Below, one piece after another: positions 15,306 to 27,515 of a DNA stretch of 64,000 nt. Numbering within the stretch: the first letter of the stretch is position 1; each line of letters begins with the position of its first letter. The notes below the pieces were generated by a model. That model was not told where the DNA came from. It saw nothing but the letters and a program-made list of their open reading frames with translations, and made no database searches. The translations under genes were made by a program, and so were the position numbers. Source of the stretch: Roseateles sp. SL47 (GTDB lineage: Bacteria > Pseudomonadota > Gammaproteobacteria > Burkholderiales > Burkholderiaceae_C); NCBI RefSeq assembly GCF_026625885.1, contig NZ_CP113068.1, positions 744,001-808,000 of the forward strand. The letters run 5' to 3'.

Positions 15306-15767
15306 TCATCGGGCACCGGCCGCAGGAGCGGTAACGGTGGCTGCAGGGGGGGGGGCAGTGGCGGAGGCTGCCGCGCCAGGCTGGGTGGCGGCACTGCGCT
15401 TCTTCAGCAGCAGATCCACATACGCCGCCGACTCGGGGAACAGCGCACGCTCGGCTTCCAGATGCGCACGGGCGGCGTTGTCATTGCCAACCTTGGCATA
15501 CAGCAGCGCCAGATGGCCGTGCAGGCCCGGAGGCGAGGCCTCGTTGGCCGCCTTGTTTTTCACCAGTTGGGCTTCCAGCTTGTTGATCTGTTCGCCAGCG
15601 TTGGCGCCCGAGGCCTTGAAGTACTCGTACAGATTGGACTGGTAGCCGTTCCACTGATAGAGCGGCTTGGGCGGCTGGGCGCAGGCGGTGAAAAGTCCAC
15701 ACAGGGCGGCCACCACAAACATGGCTCCGCGACGGCCAGTCGCCTGGCCGGTGAATGCTGATGTCAT
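15306..15767 (-). CDS. DUF4810 domain lipoprotein
   Basis: A 153-residue lipoprotein with lipobox FTAC near residue 29. The mature N-terminus YQWNGYQSNLYEYFKASG is the DUF4810 signature. A tetratricopeptide-like helical segment follows (HLALLYAKVGNDNAARAHLE), then a Pro/Ala-rich tail. The tail is encoded partly by ten consecutive C (15346-15355 on the minus strand), long enough for slippage. It is the middle gene of the CsgG/DUF4810/DUF799 operon; the stop lies about 25 bases before the next start. Confidence 0.9.
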   Translation of the reverse strand: MTSAFTGQATGRRGAMFVVAALCGLFTACAQPPKPLYQWNGYQSNLYEYFKASGANAGEQINKLEAQLVKNKAANEASPPGLHGHLALLYAKVGNDNAARAHLEAERALFPESAAYVDLLLKKRSAATQPGAAASATAPPPAATVTAPAAGAR

Positions 15768-15777
15768 TGCGGGGTCC

Positions 15778-16458
15778 TTAGCGAGCCTGCGGCTTCCAGG
15801 CGCCGCTGTCCACGCCTTGCACCAGGTTGTTCACGGCTTCACGGATGGCCAGGTCCAGCACCTTGCCGTTGAGCGTGGCGTCATAGCTGGCGGTACCCCC
15901 AAAGCCGACGACTTCACGGGTGGAGAGCGTGTACTCACCAGCGCCTTGCACTGAATACACCACCTCGGAGGTCTGGCTGTTGACCACGTTCAGCGTGACC
16001 TTGGCATAAGCCACCTGGGTCTTGCCGCGGCCCAGCACGCCGAAGAGCTGCTGGTCACCAACTTCTTTGCGGCCAAATTCAGTCACCGCGCCGGTCACCA
16101 GGAAATCAGCACCCTTGATGTTCAGTGCGCCGGCCTTGAACTTGGCTTCCTGCTGGGCTTCTTCGAGGTTGTCGCGGTCCAGGACATTAAAGCGGTTGGT
16201 CTGCTGCAGATGCGCCACCAGGATCGACTTGGACTGGCTGCCCAGGCGGTCCACTGCGTCCGCGAACATGCCGCGCATGTAGCTGGAGCGGTTGTCGAAC
16301 TTGCCCACAGCGATGGGGGCGCGGGGGCCTTGATAAGCGGCCGGTGCGGACGTGGGTCGCGGCACGTCGATGGTGCGCGATTGTTCGGTGGCACAGGCAG
16401 ACAGTGCGGCAACGGCCAGGGCAAGGGTGGCGCGACGCGTCCAGATGGTCTTCAACAT
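15778..16458 (-). CDS. CsgG/HfaB family lipoprotein
   Basis: A 226-residue lipoprotein with lipobox LSAC at about residue 22. CsgG-type features are APIAVGKFDNRSSY, LVAHLQQTNRFNVLDRDNLE, ADFLVTGAVTEFGRK and AYAKVTLNVVNSQTSEVVYS. CsgG itself is the outer-membrane secretion pore for curli, but no curli genes occur here. This operon matches the Neisseria NMB1164-1163-1162 arrangement, so a role as an outer-membrane lipoprotein complex is more likely. First gene of the operon, about 10 bp from the next. Confidence 0.92.
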   Translation of the reverse strand: MLKTIWTRRATLALAVAALSACATEQSRTIDVPRPTSAPAAYQGPRAPIAVGKFDNRSSYMRGMFADAVDRLGSQSKSILVAHLQQTNRFNVLDRDNLEEAQQEAKFKAGALNIKGADFLVTGAVTEFGRKEVGDQQLFGVLGRGKTQVAYAKVTLNVVNSQTSEVVYSVQGAGEYTLSTREVVGFGGTASYDATLNGKVLDLAIREAVNNLVQGVDSGAWKPQAR

Positions 16459-16634
16459 GAAACTCCCTCAAATACGGCAATGACCTCCAGGATGGAGGCG
16501 GGCGGCGCAGCAGCTTCAGCATGCATCAAGGATGCTGGCTGACGCCCCGCGTGGGAACTGTACCGTTGCGCCACGAACTCTATCGCGCGGCCGGTAAATT
16601 CATTGACCGGCTACATGTGAACCAGTGCATGAAA

Positions 16635-16670
16635 AACGGCAGGGCCACGCAAGACGTGGCACCTGCCGTT
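16635..16670 (-). terminator. Rho-independent terminator of the atp operon
   Basis: A long stem: AACGGCAGG (16635-16643) with CCTGCCGTT (16662-16670), continued inside by GCCACG and CGTGGC around a CAAGA loop. On the minus strand the stem runs into five T. It lies 56 bp past the atpC stop. Confidence 0.92.
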
Positions 16671-16725
16671 GGAGGTGCGGCCGACCGTGGTCGTCACCAC
16701 AGTGGCGCCGGGAGCCGGTGACGGC

Positions 16726-17154
16726 TCAGCGCTTGCCGCGGAATTTCCGCAGCGCGGCGATTTGCGCGGCCATGGCCGCGAATTCGCTTTGTGCCTTGGC
16801 GAAGTCGATATCGCTCTTGGCGTCTTTCATGGCGTCCTCGGCGGCCTTCTTGGCGGCTTCGGCGCGGGCCTCGTCCAGGTCTTTACCGCGGATGGCGGTA
16901 TCGGCCAGCACGGTGACCATGTCGGGCTGCACTTCCAGCAGGCCGCCGGCCACGAAGACGAATTCTTCTTCGTTGGTATCGGCGCGCTGGATGCGCACGG
17001 CGCCCGGCTTGATGCGGGTGATCAGCGGGGTGTGCTTGGGCAGGATGCCCAGCTCACCGCCCTCGCCCGGGAGCGCCACGAACTTGGCCTCGCCCGAGAA
17101 GATCTGCTCTTCTGCCGAGACCACATTCACGTGGATCGTTGCTTGGCTTGCCAT
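16726..17154 (-). CDS. atpC: ATP synthase F1 subunit epsilon
   Basis: A 142-residue subunit of the F1 central stalk that couples rotation and inhibits ATP hydrolysis. The N-terminal beta sandwich has [37 protein letters not shown] and [22 protein letters not shown]-terminal helical hairpin rich in Ala, Glu and Lys follows (about 95-142). Length and order are normal. Last gene of the atp operon; 180 bp after atpD with no gene in between. Confidence 0.97.
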   Translation of the reverse strand: MASQATIHVNVVSAEEQIFSGEAKFVALPGEGGELGILPKHTPLITRIKPGAVRIQRADTNEEEFVFVAGGLLEVQPDMVTVLADTAIRGKDLDEARAEAAKKAAEDAMKDAKSDIDFAKAQSEFAAMAAQIAALRKFRGKR

Positions 17155-17337
17155 AAGGTTTCCAATCTATAAGTCCCCGGTGCGCCCCCAAACGTCGGCG
17201 CAGCCGAGTCCCAGAGCGTGCCCACCGAGGGAAAAAGATTCAGAAAGCAAGCAGACGGTGCGAGGGTTAGGCGCTGCGCGGAGCCGGACTGGTGTCCGGC
17301 GAGCACAGCAACGACGCCCTCGCGCCGTATGCGCCGC

Positions 17338-18762
<1,425 letters not shown>

Positions 18763-18801
18763 TCAATTCAAATCTATGCGTTGCCTGCGCGCTTGCGCCG
18801 G

Positions 18802-19677
18802 TCAACCGCTGATGGCGGCGGCGCCGCTGACGATTTCCGACAGTTCCTTCGTGATCGCGGCCTGGCGGGTCTTGTTGTAGACCAGCTTCAGCTCACCAAT
18901 CAGGGTGCCGGCATTGTCGGTAGCGGCCTTCATGGCCACCATGCGGGCCGATTGCTCGGACGCCATGTTCTCGGCCACGGCCTGATAGACCAGGGCTTCG
19001 GTGTAGCGCACCAGCAGCTCGTTGATGACCGTCGGGGCGTCCGGCTCGTAGAGGTAGTCCCATGCGTGACCGGCGGCATCCGTCTCCAGCGACTCGGGGC
19101 TCAGGGGCAGCAACTGCAGCACCACCGGCTCCTGCTTCATCGTGTTGACGAAGCGCGTGTAGCAGAGATAGACCGCCGACAGCTTGCCTTCCGCGTAAGC
19201 GTCCAGCAGCGTCTTCACCGGGCCGACGAGGCGCTCCAGCTGCGGGGCGTCGCCCAGCTGCGTGGCATGCGCAACGACCTTGGCGCCGATGCGGTTCATG
19301 AAACCAAGACCCTTGTTGCCGATCGCGACCACTTCTGACTTCTGGCCAGCCGCCTCAAGCTCCTTCAGCTTGTTGGTGGTGGCGCGAAGCAGGTTGGTGT
19401 TGAGACCGCCGCACAGGCCCTTGTCAGTCGTGACCACCACGAAGCCCGCCGTCTTGGCGTCCGGGTTCGCCACCATGAACGGGTGACGGTACTCCGGATT
19501 GGCCTTGGACAGGTTGGCCGCAATATTGCCGACCTTCTCGGCATACGGACGGGCCGCACGCATCCGGTCCTGCGCCTTGCGCATTTTCGAAGCGGCGACC
19601 ATTTCCATGGCCTTGGTGATCTTCTTGGTGTTTTCGACCGACTTGATCTTGCCGCGAATTTCCTTGCCTGCTGCCAT
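18802..19677 (-). CDS. atpG: ATP synthase F1 subunit gamma
   Basis: The 291-residue rotor shaft of F1. Signature N-terminal segment [29 protein letters not shown], then [16 protein letters not shown] in the Rossmann-like domain. The C-terminal helix has [20 protein letters not shown] and ends [14 protein letters not shown], as conserved. 51 bp upstream of atpD. Confidence 0.98.
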   Translation of the reverse strand: MAAGKEIRGKIKSVENTKKITKAMEMVAASKMRKAQDRMRAARPYAEKVGNIAANLSKANPEYRHPFMVANPDAKTAGFVVVTTDKGLCGGLNTNLLRATTNKLKELEAAGQKSEVVAIGNKGLGFMNRIGAKVVAHATQLGDAPQLERLVGPVKTLLDAYAEGKLSAVYLCYTRFVNTMKQEPVVLQLLPLSPESLETDAAGHAWDYLYEPDAPTVINELLVRYTEALVYQAVAENMASEQSARMVAMKAATDNAGTLIGELKLVYNKTRQAAITKELSEIVSGAAAISG

Positions 19678-19831
19678 GATTTCTCCTTTCAGTTCCCCGA
19701 CAAGGCCGCATTGCTACGGCTGGAGCGCCCAGCGCTCCCCTTGAGACGGTGCCCCTGGGGCTGGCGAGGCCAGGCCCGGAGGGACACCCCCTGGCAGGGG
19801 AGGTGCGAAGCGCGTCGGGGGTGGGTCATGT
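19678..19831. other. atpA-atpG intergenic spacer with REP-like palindromic GC-rich sequence
   Basis: 154 bp between atpA and atpG, longer than the other gaps in the operon. It contains a GC-rich palindromic block (around 19745-19828, with CCCCTGGCAGGGG and GCGCTTCG on the minus strand). Blocks of this style recur between genes in Comamonadaceae-like genomes; a related one lies near 47500-47640. Confidence 0.4.
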
Positions 19832-21385
<1,554 letters not shown>

Positions 21386-21476
21386 TGCTTGCTCCCATCG
21401 GCATCCTGCCGAAGCAGGACACCAGGGTGAATCGGGGGGATCTTGGCAGTCGGGCTGTCCGTCTGAGGCCGGAGCC

Positions 21477-22010
21477 TCAGGCGGTCAGCGCCACTTTCAT
21501 GCGTTCCAGACGGGCCTTCACCGAGGTGTCCAGCACCTCGTCGCCGACCACCACTCGGATACCGCCGATCAGGCCAGGCTCCAGCTCAACGTGGGCTTGC
21601 AGCTTGCGACCGAAACGCTTCTCCAGCATCCCCACCACATCGGCCAGCTGCGCTGGTTCGATGGGGTAGGCGCTGTAGATGTGCGCATCGGCCACGCCGG
21701 CAGCCGCGTTGGCCAGTTCGTGGAACTGCTGGACCATCGCCGGCAGCGCCGCCAGACGGCCGTTGGCGATGACTTCGCGCACGAAGTTCTGCACGCCCGG
21801 GAGCAGTGTCAGCTTCGCGGCCGAAGCCATCACCTGGTAGACCTGGTCGGGACTGACCTTGGGGTCCTCGGCGAACTGGCGCAGGGCGCCGTCCTGGGCG
21901 ACCAGGGCCAGCGCGGAGAGTTGCTCCTGCCAAGCCTTGGTGTCCTGTTGAGAGGCCACCTGGTACAGCGCCTCGGCGTAGGGACGGGCAATGGTTGCGA
22001 GTTCAGCCAT
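21477..22010 (-). CDS. atpH: ATP synthase F1 subunit delta
   Basis: The 177-residue stator subunit linking F1 to the b subunits. N-terminal helical domain [20 protein letters not shown], middle [22 protein letters not shown]-terminal beta segment [25 protein letters not shown]. Two bases separate it from atpF. Confidence 0.97.
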   Translation of the reverse strand: MAELATIARPYAEALYQVASQQDTKAWQEQLSALALVAQDGALRQFAEDPKVSPDQVYQVMASAAKLTLLPGVQNFVREVIANGRLAALPAMVQQFHELANAAAGVADAHIYSAYPIEPAQLADVVGMLEKRFGRKLQAHVELEPGLIGGIRVVVGDEVLDTSVKARLERMKVALTA

Positions 22011-22012
22011 GA

Positions 22013-22483
22013 TTACAGCTCCGTCTTCAGACGGTTCAGCAATTCGGCATGCACGCTGGCATTGACCTCGCGCTGCAGGATCTGTTCAGCACCCTTGACG
22101 GCCAGTGCAGCCACCTGCTCGCGCAGGGCCTCACGGGCACGCACCGACTGCTGTTCGGCTTCCGCCTTGGCAGCAGCGATGATCTTGGCAGCTTCGTCTT
22201 CCGCGCGCTTCTTCGCCTCTTCCACGATGCTGGCGCCGCGCTTTTCAGCGTCGGACAGCAGCTTGGTGGTTTCGGTGCGAGTCTGGGCCAGTTGCTCGTC
22301 GACCTTCTTGTTGGCCGAGGCCAGTTCGGCCTTGGCCTGGTCTGCGGCAGCGAGGCCGGCGCGGATCTTGTCCGCACGCTCGTCCAAGGCCTTCACGATC
22401 GGCGGCCAAATGAACCGCATCGTGACGAACACGAGGATGAAGAACGGGATCCACTGAATGAACAGGCTAGCGTTGATATTCAC
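22013..22483 (-). CDS. atpF: ATP synthase Fo subunit b
   Basis: A 156-residue subunit with one N-terminal transmembrane helix ([20 protein letters not shown], about 9-28) followed by a long charged helix that forms the peripheral stalk. The helix is rich in Ala, Glu and Lys with heptad spacing. Length matches proteobacterial b subunits. Confidence 0.97.
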   Translation of the reverse strand: MNINASLFIQWIPFFILVFVTMRFIWPPIVKALDERADKIRAGLAAADQAKAELASANKKVDEQLAQTRTETTKLLSDAEKRGASIVEEAKKRAEDEAAKIIAAAKAEAEQQSVRAREALREQVAALAVKGAEQILQREVNASVHAELLNRLKTEL

Positions 22484-22520
22484 GGCACGATCCTTTCAGT
22501 CGTGAAAGGTTCGAGGGGAA

Positions 22521-22787
<267 letters not shown>

Positions 22788-22852
22788 TTAGTTTGAAAGA
22801 AAAAGGAAAGGGAACTGAGAGAACTTCGAAATGAGCTGCCGGGTCCGCCGGA

Positions 22853-23731
22853 TCAGTGCGCGTCGTGCGCCTGACCCAGGTAGATCAGCGTCAGCATCAT
22901 GAAAATGAAGGCCTGCAGCGTGATCACGAGGATGTGGAACAGCGTCCAGACCGTGCCAGCGAGAACGTGGCCGATGGCCAGTCCGATGCCGGTGCCGGTC
23001 AGGGCCCAACCGCCGCCCATCAGGGCGATCAGCATGAACACGAGTTCGCCGGCAAACATGTTGCCGAACAGTCGCATGCCATGAGACACCGTCTTGGCGA
23101 TGAACTCGATGATCTGCATGGCGAAGTTGAAGGGGTAGAGGGCCCAGTGATCACCGAACGGGGCGGCGATCAGCTCATGGCCCCAGCCACCCAGGCCCTT
23201 GATCTTGATGCTGTAGAAGAAGCACAGCAGCAGGATCAAGGTGGACATGCCCAGCGTGGTGGACAGGTCGGCGGTCGGCACCACCCGCAGGTAGGCATGG
23301 TGCGCATCATGGCCGGTGGAGGCGACATAACCGGTCCAGGCGGACGGCAGCGCGTCCACCGGCAGCATGTCCATGGCATTCATGAAGAAGATCCAAACGA
23401 ACACGGTCAGCGCCAGCGGGCCGATGAAGGCACGGCTCTTTTCGTTGTGGATGAGGGACTTGGCCTGGTTGTCGACCATCTCGACCAGGATTTCGACCGC
23501 AGCCTGGAAGCGGCCCGGCACCCCGGCATGGGCCTTGCGTGCGGCCAACCACAGGAGGAACAACGCCGCGAGGCCAAGGACCGAGGTGAAGAGAAGCGAA
23601 TCGAAATTGAAGACGCTGAAATCGACCGGGCCCACCTGCTTCGCGTTTTCGAACGAGAAGTTCTTTTGCCAGTGCTGCAAGTGGTGGGTGATGTATTCAC
23701 CCGAAGTCGGCGCGTGTCCTTCTGCTGCCAT
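22853..23731 (-). CDS. atpB: ATP synthase Fo subunit a
   Basis: A 292-residue membrane subunit with about six transmembrane segments that provides the proton half-channels. The essential Arg lies in HGMRLFGNMFAGELVF; the C-terminal helix has WTLFHILVITLQAFIFMML. The start ATG 23731 is 16 bases after the atpI stop. Confidence 0.97.
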   Translation of the reverse strand: MAAEGHAPTSGEYITHHLQHWQKNFSFENAKQVGPVDFSVFNFDSLLFTSVLGLAALFLLWLAARKAHAGVPGRFQAAVEILVEMVDNQAKSLIHNEKSRAFIGPLALTVFVWIFFMNAMDMLPVDALPSAWTGYVASTGHDAHHAYLRVVPTADLSTTLGMSTLILLLCFFYSIKIKGLGGWGHELIAAPFGDHWALYPFNFAMQIIEFIAKTVSHGMRLFGNMFAGELVFMLIALMGGGWALTGTGIGLAIGHVLAGTVWTLFHILVITLQAFIFMMLTLIYLGQAHDAH

Positions 23732-23747
23732 GGTTGCTTTTCCGTCG

Positions 23748-24257
23748 CTATTTTCTGATTCGACCCTGCCGAAGCAAGGCCAGCCAATTTGCCTTCAGGC
23801 ACACCACCAGGGCTGTCAGCAGGGCTGGCCAGCTCAAGGCGGGGTACCGCAAGACGACCGCCACCAACATGGCGACCGCCAACAACATTTTGATCAGCTC
23901 CCACACCATGAACGAAAGCACCGCAGTGCCCGGATTCATGGCAGGACGCCGTGTGGTTCCCCACGCCATCAAGGCGCTGGGCACCACGACCGAGGCGGCA
24001 CCCCAAAGTGCCGACCAGGCCTTGCTGCCTTGCTGGGTCAACAACCCCCACAAAGCCACCGCCACCAGGCCCGCCACCACCTGCCAGCCCAGGATCACCC
24101 AGGGCGACAAGACGGGAAGCCGCGCCCGAAGGGCCGCCGCTTCTTCCGCAGAGAGGGGCTTGAAAGCCTGTTCGCCGTCCGCATCTTCATCAGCTTGGAA
24201 GCCTGGGGGCAGATCGCTACCCCGCCGACTTCCACTGCTGCCCACACCGCTTCTCAT
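23748..24257 (-). CDS. atpI: ATP synthase subunit I
   Basis: A 169-residue AtpI with a hydrophilic N-terminus (about 50 residues, Asp/Glu-rich) and four transmembrane segments (VILGWQVVAGLVAVALWGLL, WSALWGAASVVVPSALMAWG, VWELIKMLLAVAMLVAVVL, WPALLTALVVCLKANWLALL). AtpI helps assemble the c ring or supplies magnesium, and is dispensable in most species. First gene of the atp operon. Confidence 0.9.
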   Translation of the reverse strand: MRSGVGSSGSRRGSDLPPGFQADEDADGEQAFKPLSAEEAAALRARLPVLSPWVILGWQVVAGLVAVALWGLLTQQGSKAWSALWGAASVVVPSALMAWGTTRRPAMNPGTAVLSFMVWELIKMLLAVAMLVAVVLRYPALSWPALLTALVVCLKANWLALLRQGRIRK

Positions 24258-24488
24258 CCGCTATCCGTTCGATCCACGTTCAGTACACATTCGCTAAGCA
24301 TTTGAACGCGTCATTTGAACGCGTCATTTGAACGCAACTTGTACGAACCACTCGAACGCACCATTCGAACGCACCACTTGCACGAACGACTTGTACGAGC
24401 CACCTGTACGAACCACCTGTACGAGCCACTCGAATGAATCGCGTCCGACGGCCAGCAACTGACTCGGCGCATCCGGCAAATCCGCGAG
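24258..24488 (-). other. atp operon 5' leader with eleven 13-bp tandem repeats
   Basis: The leader between the putative atp promoter and atpI. From 24299 to 24441 it is built of eleven consecutive 13-bp units with no spacer. Plus-strand units run from CATTTGAACGCGT (twice, identical) through CTTGTACGAACCA, CTCGAACGCACCA, CCTGTACGAACCA and CCTGTACGAGCCA to CTCGAATGAATCG. The period is exact while bases vary. Since 13 is not a multiple of 3 the array does not encode a repeated peptide. No gene is present. Confidence 0.85.
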
Positions 24489-24494
24489 ATTATA
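24489..24494 (-). promoter_or_regulatory. Putative -10 box of the atp operon promoter
   Basis: Minus-strand TATAAT, a perfect -10 hexamer, 232 bases before atpI. The expected -35 position (about 24512-24517) is not a good match, so a weak or activated promoter is possible. The surrounding DNA is locally AT-rich compared with the window. Confidence 0.4.
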
Positions 24495-24647
24495 TGTGGT
24501 TTGTCCTTACGGCCCCTTAACAGAGCAAGCCATGCGTCATCGCGCACCAACTTGACAGGGCGTGCGATCCGCGACTAGGGGTGCTGGGTGATGCTGGGTG
24601 ATGCGGGGTGATGCTGCCCAGGGGCGCAGGGCCGCCCTCGGCAGCCT

Positions 24648-25586
24648 TCAGTCCAGCCGCGCGAAGTGCACCGGCAGGCCCGCCACCGGTACACGCAGCT
24701 TCAGCACACAGCCCGCCCAGGGCTGAGCGGCCAACTCCTCGGTGCTGCGCTTTTCTCGTGCAGTGGTCACAAAGATTGTGCGCAGGTCTGCACCGCCAAA
24801 GGTCGGCATGGTGGCGCAACGCACTGGCAGCTCGATGGTCTGCAGCCGCTCGCCCGAAGGAGAAAAGCGCAACAACTGCTGCCCTTCCATCATGGCGATC
24901 CAATAGCAGCCCTCCACATCCACAGCGGCACCGTCGGGCCGGCCGCCGTAAGTCGAGAGCGGCTGGCCTTCGGCCCGCACCGGGAAACTCAGAAAAGGGC
25001 GACGTTCGCCCAGGCTGCCGGTTTTTTGATCGAAGTCGAACTGATAAACCTCATGGGCCTTGGTGTCGGCCCAATACATCGTGCCGCCGTCCGGACTCCA
25101 GGCGAGTCCATTGGACGAGGTGATGCCGTCCTGCATCACTTCGAAGCGGCCATTGCGCCAGCAGTACAGCGCGGAATGCGGCTGCCGGGCATCGTCGATG
25201 GTGCCCACCCAGAGCCGGCCTTGCGCGTCGGCCTTGCCGTCATTGAAGCGGCGTTGGGTGGCGTCATACGGAGCATCGGCCAACTGCATATACGCGCCGC
25301 CGTCCGGGTCGAAGCGCCACAGGCCGTTGCGTTGCGCAATCAGCAGCCCGCCGGACTCCAGCGGCGCGATGCAGCCCGGCTCGCTGTTCAGGTCCCAGCG
25401 TTGCGGCGCCGCATCACCTTCCGACCAGCGGAACAGCGCATGCCCTGGAATGTCCAGGTAATACAGCCGCTGCTCACGCGGATGCCAGAACGGCGACTCC
25501 CCCAGCAGCGCCGGCGTCAGCGAAGCCGGTTCAATCTGGACAGCGCCCGAGGCGGGCAACGAGGAGGATGCGTGGGAGGTGACCAT
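24648..25586 (-). CDS. SMP-30/gluconolactonase/LRE family protein
   Basis: A 312-residue six-bladed beta-propeller of the SMP-30/regucalcin family, which hydrolyses sugar lactones with one divalent metal. The metal ligands appear as Glu in LLGESPFWHP, Asn in GITSSNGLAWSPDG and Asp in GGRPDGAAVD; NDGKADAQGRLWVGT is another family signature. No signal peptide. Its neighbours do not show a sugar operon, so the substrate is open. ATG 25586. Confidence 0.92.
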   Translation of the reverse strand: MVTSHASSSLPASGAVQIEPASLTPALLGESPFWHPREQRLYYLDIPGHALFRWSEGDAAPQRWDLNSEPGCIAPLESGGLLIAQRNGLWRFDPDGGAYMQLADAPYDATQRRFNDGKADAQGRLWVGTIDDARQPHSALYCWRNGRFEVMQDGITSSNGLAWSPDGGTMYWADTKAHEVYQFDFDQKTGSLGERRPFLSFPVRAEGQPLSTYGGRPDGAAVDVEGCYWIAMMEGQQLLRFSPSGERLQTIELPVRCATMPTFGGADLRTIFVTTAREKRSTEELAAQPWAGCVLKLRVPVAGLPVHFARLD

Positions 25587-25671
25587 GCCGCGATGCTAAG
25601 GCGGAAACCGCGCGAAACCGGCGCGCGCGCACGAAATCACTGCGCGGTCCCAGATCCGGAGGTCACCGGGC

Positions 25672-26163
25672 TCAGTCCAGCTCCACCTTCAGGTAGTGCG
25701 CGCCGGCAATCGGGTTGTAGTAGTACGGGGGAATCTCGGTGAAACCGAGGCTTTCATAGAGGTCGCGAGCCGCCTCCATGTCATCCAGCGTGTCCAGCAG
25801 CATGTTGGAGTAGCCCGCCGAGGTGGCGCGGTCGATCAGCGCATGGGCCAGTGTGCGGCCCAGGCCAAAGCGCCTGAAGGCGGGCCGCACATACAGCCGC
25901 TTCATTTCACAGGCGTTGGCATAGTCGCTGTCCGCCAGCGGACGAAAGCCGCCGCAACCAGCCACCTGGCCGTCGACCAGGGCCAGCAGCAGCGTGCCTT
26001 GCGGCTCGGCATACTCACCAGGCAGCGAGCGCAGTTCCTCATCGAAGTGCTGGAAGTCCAGATCGATGTTGAGGCTCTGGCCGTACTCGTGAAGGATCTG
26101 CCGGGCCTGCTCCCACATTGCAGGAGAGTCCGGACAGAGGATGGCGATCTCAGGAGTGTCCAC
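25672..26163 (-). CDS. GNAT family N-acetyltransferase
   Basis: A 163-residue GNAT enzyme. The acetyl-CoA binding motif A is RPAFRRFGLGRTLAHALI, and motif B continues LLDTLDDMEAARDLYESLGF with the usual Tyr. The C-terminus ends PYYYNPIAGAHYLKVELD. The start is GTG 26163; an in-frame TAA lies four codons upstream and no ATG intervenes. Substrate unknown. Confidence 0.88.
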   Translation of the reverse strand: MDTPEIAILCPDSPAMWEQARQILHEYGQSLNIDLDFQHFDEELRSLPGEYAEPQGTLLLALVDGQVAGCGGFRPLADSDYANACEMKRLYVRPAFRRFGLGRTLAHALIDRATSAGYSNMLLDTLDDMEAARDLYESLGFTEIPPYYYNPIAGAHYLKVELD

Positions 26164-26256
26164 GGCTTTAGTTTATCCAGGCCTGGGCGATCGCGGCATG
26201 ATTGACCTCTCTAGGCGACAGATGCGCCGCGATCACAGCGGATGGCCGCTGCTGCC

Positions 26257-26904
26257 TCAGGGCCCGGCGTCGCGCCCATGCTGGACAAAACCGGTCCGGT
26301 CGCACAGGCGCTGGTAATACGCCTCCACCGCAGGCAAGTCGGCATGCTCGATGGGCGCCGCCCGCCAGCGGTGGGTGGCCAGGCCCAGCACCACATCGGC
26401 CAGGGTGAAGTCCGCCCCCAGCACCCAGGGCCCGCCACTGCGCTGCAACTGGCCTTCCAGAATCCCCATGTGGCGATTCCAGCTGGCCACGCCCGCCGCC
26501 TGCTGAGCCGCATCCTGGTGCGCGGGGCTCTGGCGGACCAGCCCCATGAAGGCATAACGCCAGCTGTTGTTCAGCTCACCGGCCTGCCAGTCCATCCACA
26601 TCTCCACCTGTGCGCGGCGTTGCGGGTCGGCCGGCAGCAGATCGGTCCGATGTTCCCGCATCGCGAGATAGCGGCAGATGGCATTGCTTTCCCACATGGA
26701 GAAAGCCGAGGCCGGGCCCGGGCCCCCGCCTTCCACCAGCACCGGCATCATCTGATTCGGGTTGAGCTGGCGAAACGCGTCGCTGCTCACATCCACATCC
26801 TCGCGCTTGAGCGGCAGGTCCAGCTCCACGCCGGTCCACAGCACCTTGCGGACGTTGATGGAGCCAGCGCGTCCCAGCACGCAAATCGGAAGCTCACGTG
26901 CCAT
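26257..26904 (-). CDS. Glutathione S-transferase family protein
   Basis: A 215-residue protein with an N-terminal thioredoxin-like domain (RKVLWTGVELDLPLKREDVD, cis-Pro segment QMMPVLVEGG, SNAICRYLA) and a C-terminal helical domain (MWMDWQAGELNNSWR, GADFTLADVVLGLATHRW with the conserved Asp). It should conjugate glutathione to small substrates. It overlaps nothing but lies 7 bp from the VOC gene and is likely co-transcribed. Confidence 0.93.
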   Translation of the reverse strand: MARELPICVLGRAGSINVRKVLWTGVELDLPLKREDVDVSSDAFRQLNPNQMMPVLVEGGGPGPASAFSMWESNAICRYLAMREHRTDLLPADPQRRAQVEMWMDWQAGELNNSWRYAFMGLVRQSPAHQDAAQQAAGVASWNRHMGILEGQLQRSGGPWVLGADFTLADVVLGLATHRWRAAPIEHADLPAVEAYYQRLCDRTGFVQHGRDAGP

Positions 26905-26911
26905 GCGGCCC

Positions 26912-27511
26912 TCAGTCGAGCGTGGCTTCGATGGCGCTCAAGGCCACCTCGCCCTTGGGGGTGGAGAGCGTCGCACTCAGGCCGTCACGCGCCTCAAAGG
27001 TCTGCAACTGCACACCGCTGTCGGGCAGCTTGTCGGTGGGATGGCCGGTGCCGCTCCATTCAATCGGCGTCGGCAGCCCCTCCTTGCGCAGGCGGCGGCC
27101 GTCTTCCCGCAGCGCCAGGCGCCAGCGCATGTCGCCGCGCGAGCCTTCCACCGGCTGGCCGGCGTCCACCCCTTCGCCTTGCCAATACGCCAGTGCGGCC
27201 TCCAGGTTGGGCACCCGGGCCACCCAGTGCAGCAGCCCCGGGCCTTCCTTCAGCTTCGCCTGCACGGCGGGCTGGTCCAGATCGAACCAGCGGGCCCGTG
27301 CCGGCTTGGGTGCCGACGGGTCGATGGCAATGATCTCGAGATAGCAGCGCGGGTAGTTCGGGGCGCTGATGTTCAACAGCAGATTGTGCGTCCCCATCCA
27401 GGCGTGCTGACCGCCCGGTTGAGGCGAGACGCCCAGGACCTGTTCGCACCACAGGCGCCCCTCCTCCAGGGTGCTCGCGGCAATGACAAGATGATCGACT
27501 TCCATGCTCAT
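26912..27511 (-). CDS. VOC superfamily (glyoxalase-like) protein
   Basis: A 199-residue protein starting MSMEVDHLVIAASTLEEG. It resembles the glyoxalase_3-type domain: GGQHAWMGTHNLLLNI, YLEIIAIDP, HWVARVPNLEAALAYW. VOC proteins bind metal and small molecules; the substrate is unknown. It is four bases downstream of the PhzF gene in transcription order and is probably part of the same transcript as the GST. Confidence 0.85.
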   Translation of the reverse strand: MSMEVDHLVIAASTLEEGRLWCEQVLGVSPQPGGQHAWMGTHNLLLNISAPNYPRCYLEIIAIDPSAPKPARARWFDLDQPAVQAKLKEGPGLLHWVARVPNLEAALAYWQGEGVDAGQPVEGSRGDMRWRLALREDGRRLRKEGLPTPIEWSGTGHPTDKLPDSGVQLQTFEARDGLSATLSTPKGEVALSAIEATLD

Positions 27512-27515
27512 GGTT

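Noticed and set aside
24299..24441. CRISPR array
   Set aside because: The units are 13 bp with no spacers, so it is a tandem repeat and not a CRISPR. No cas genes were seen.
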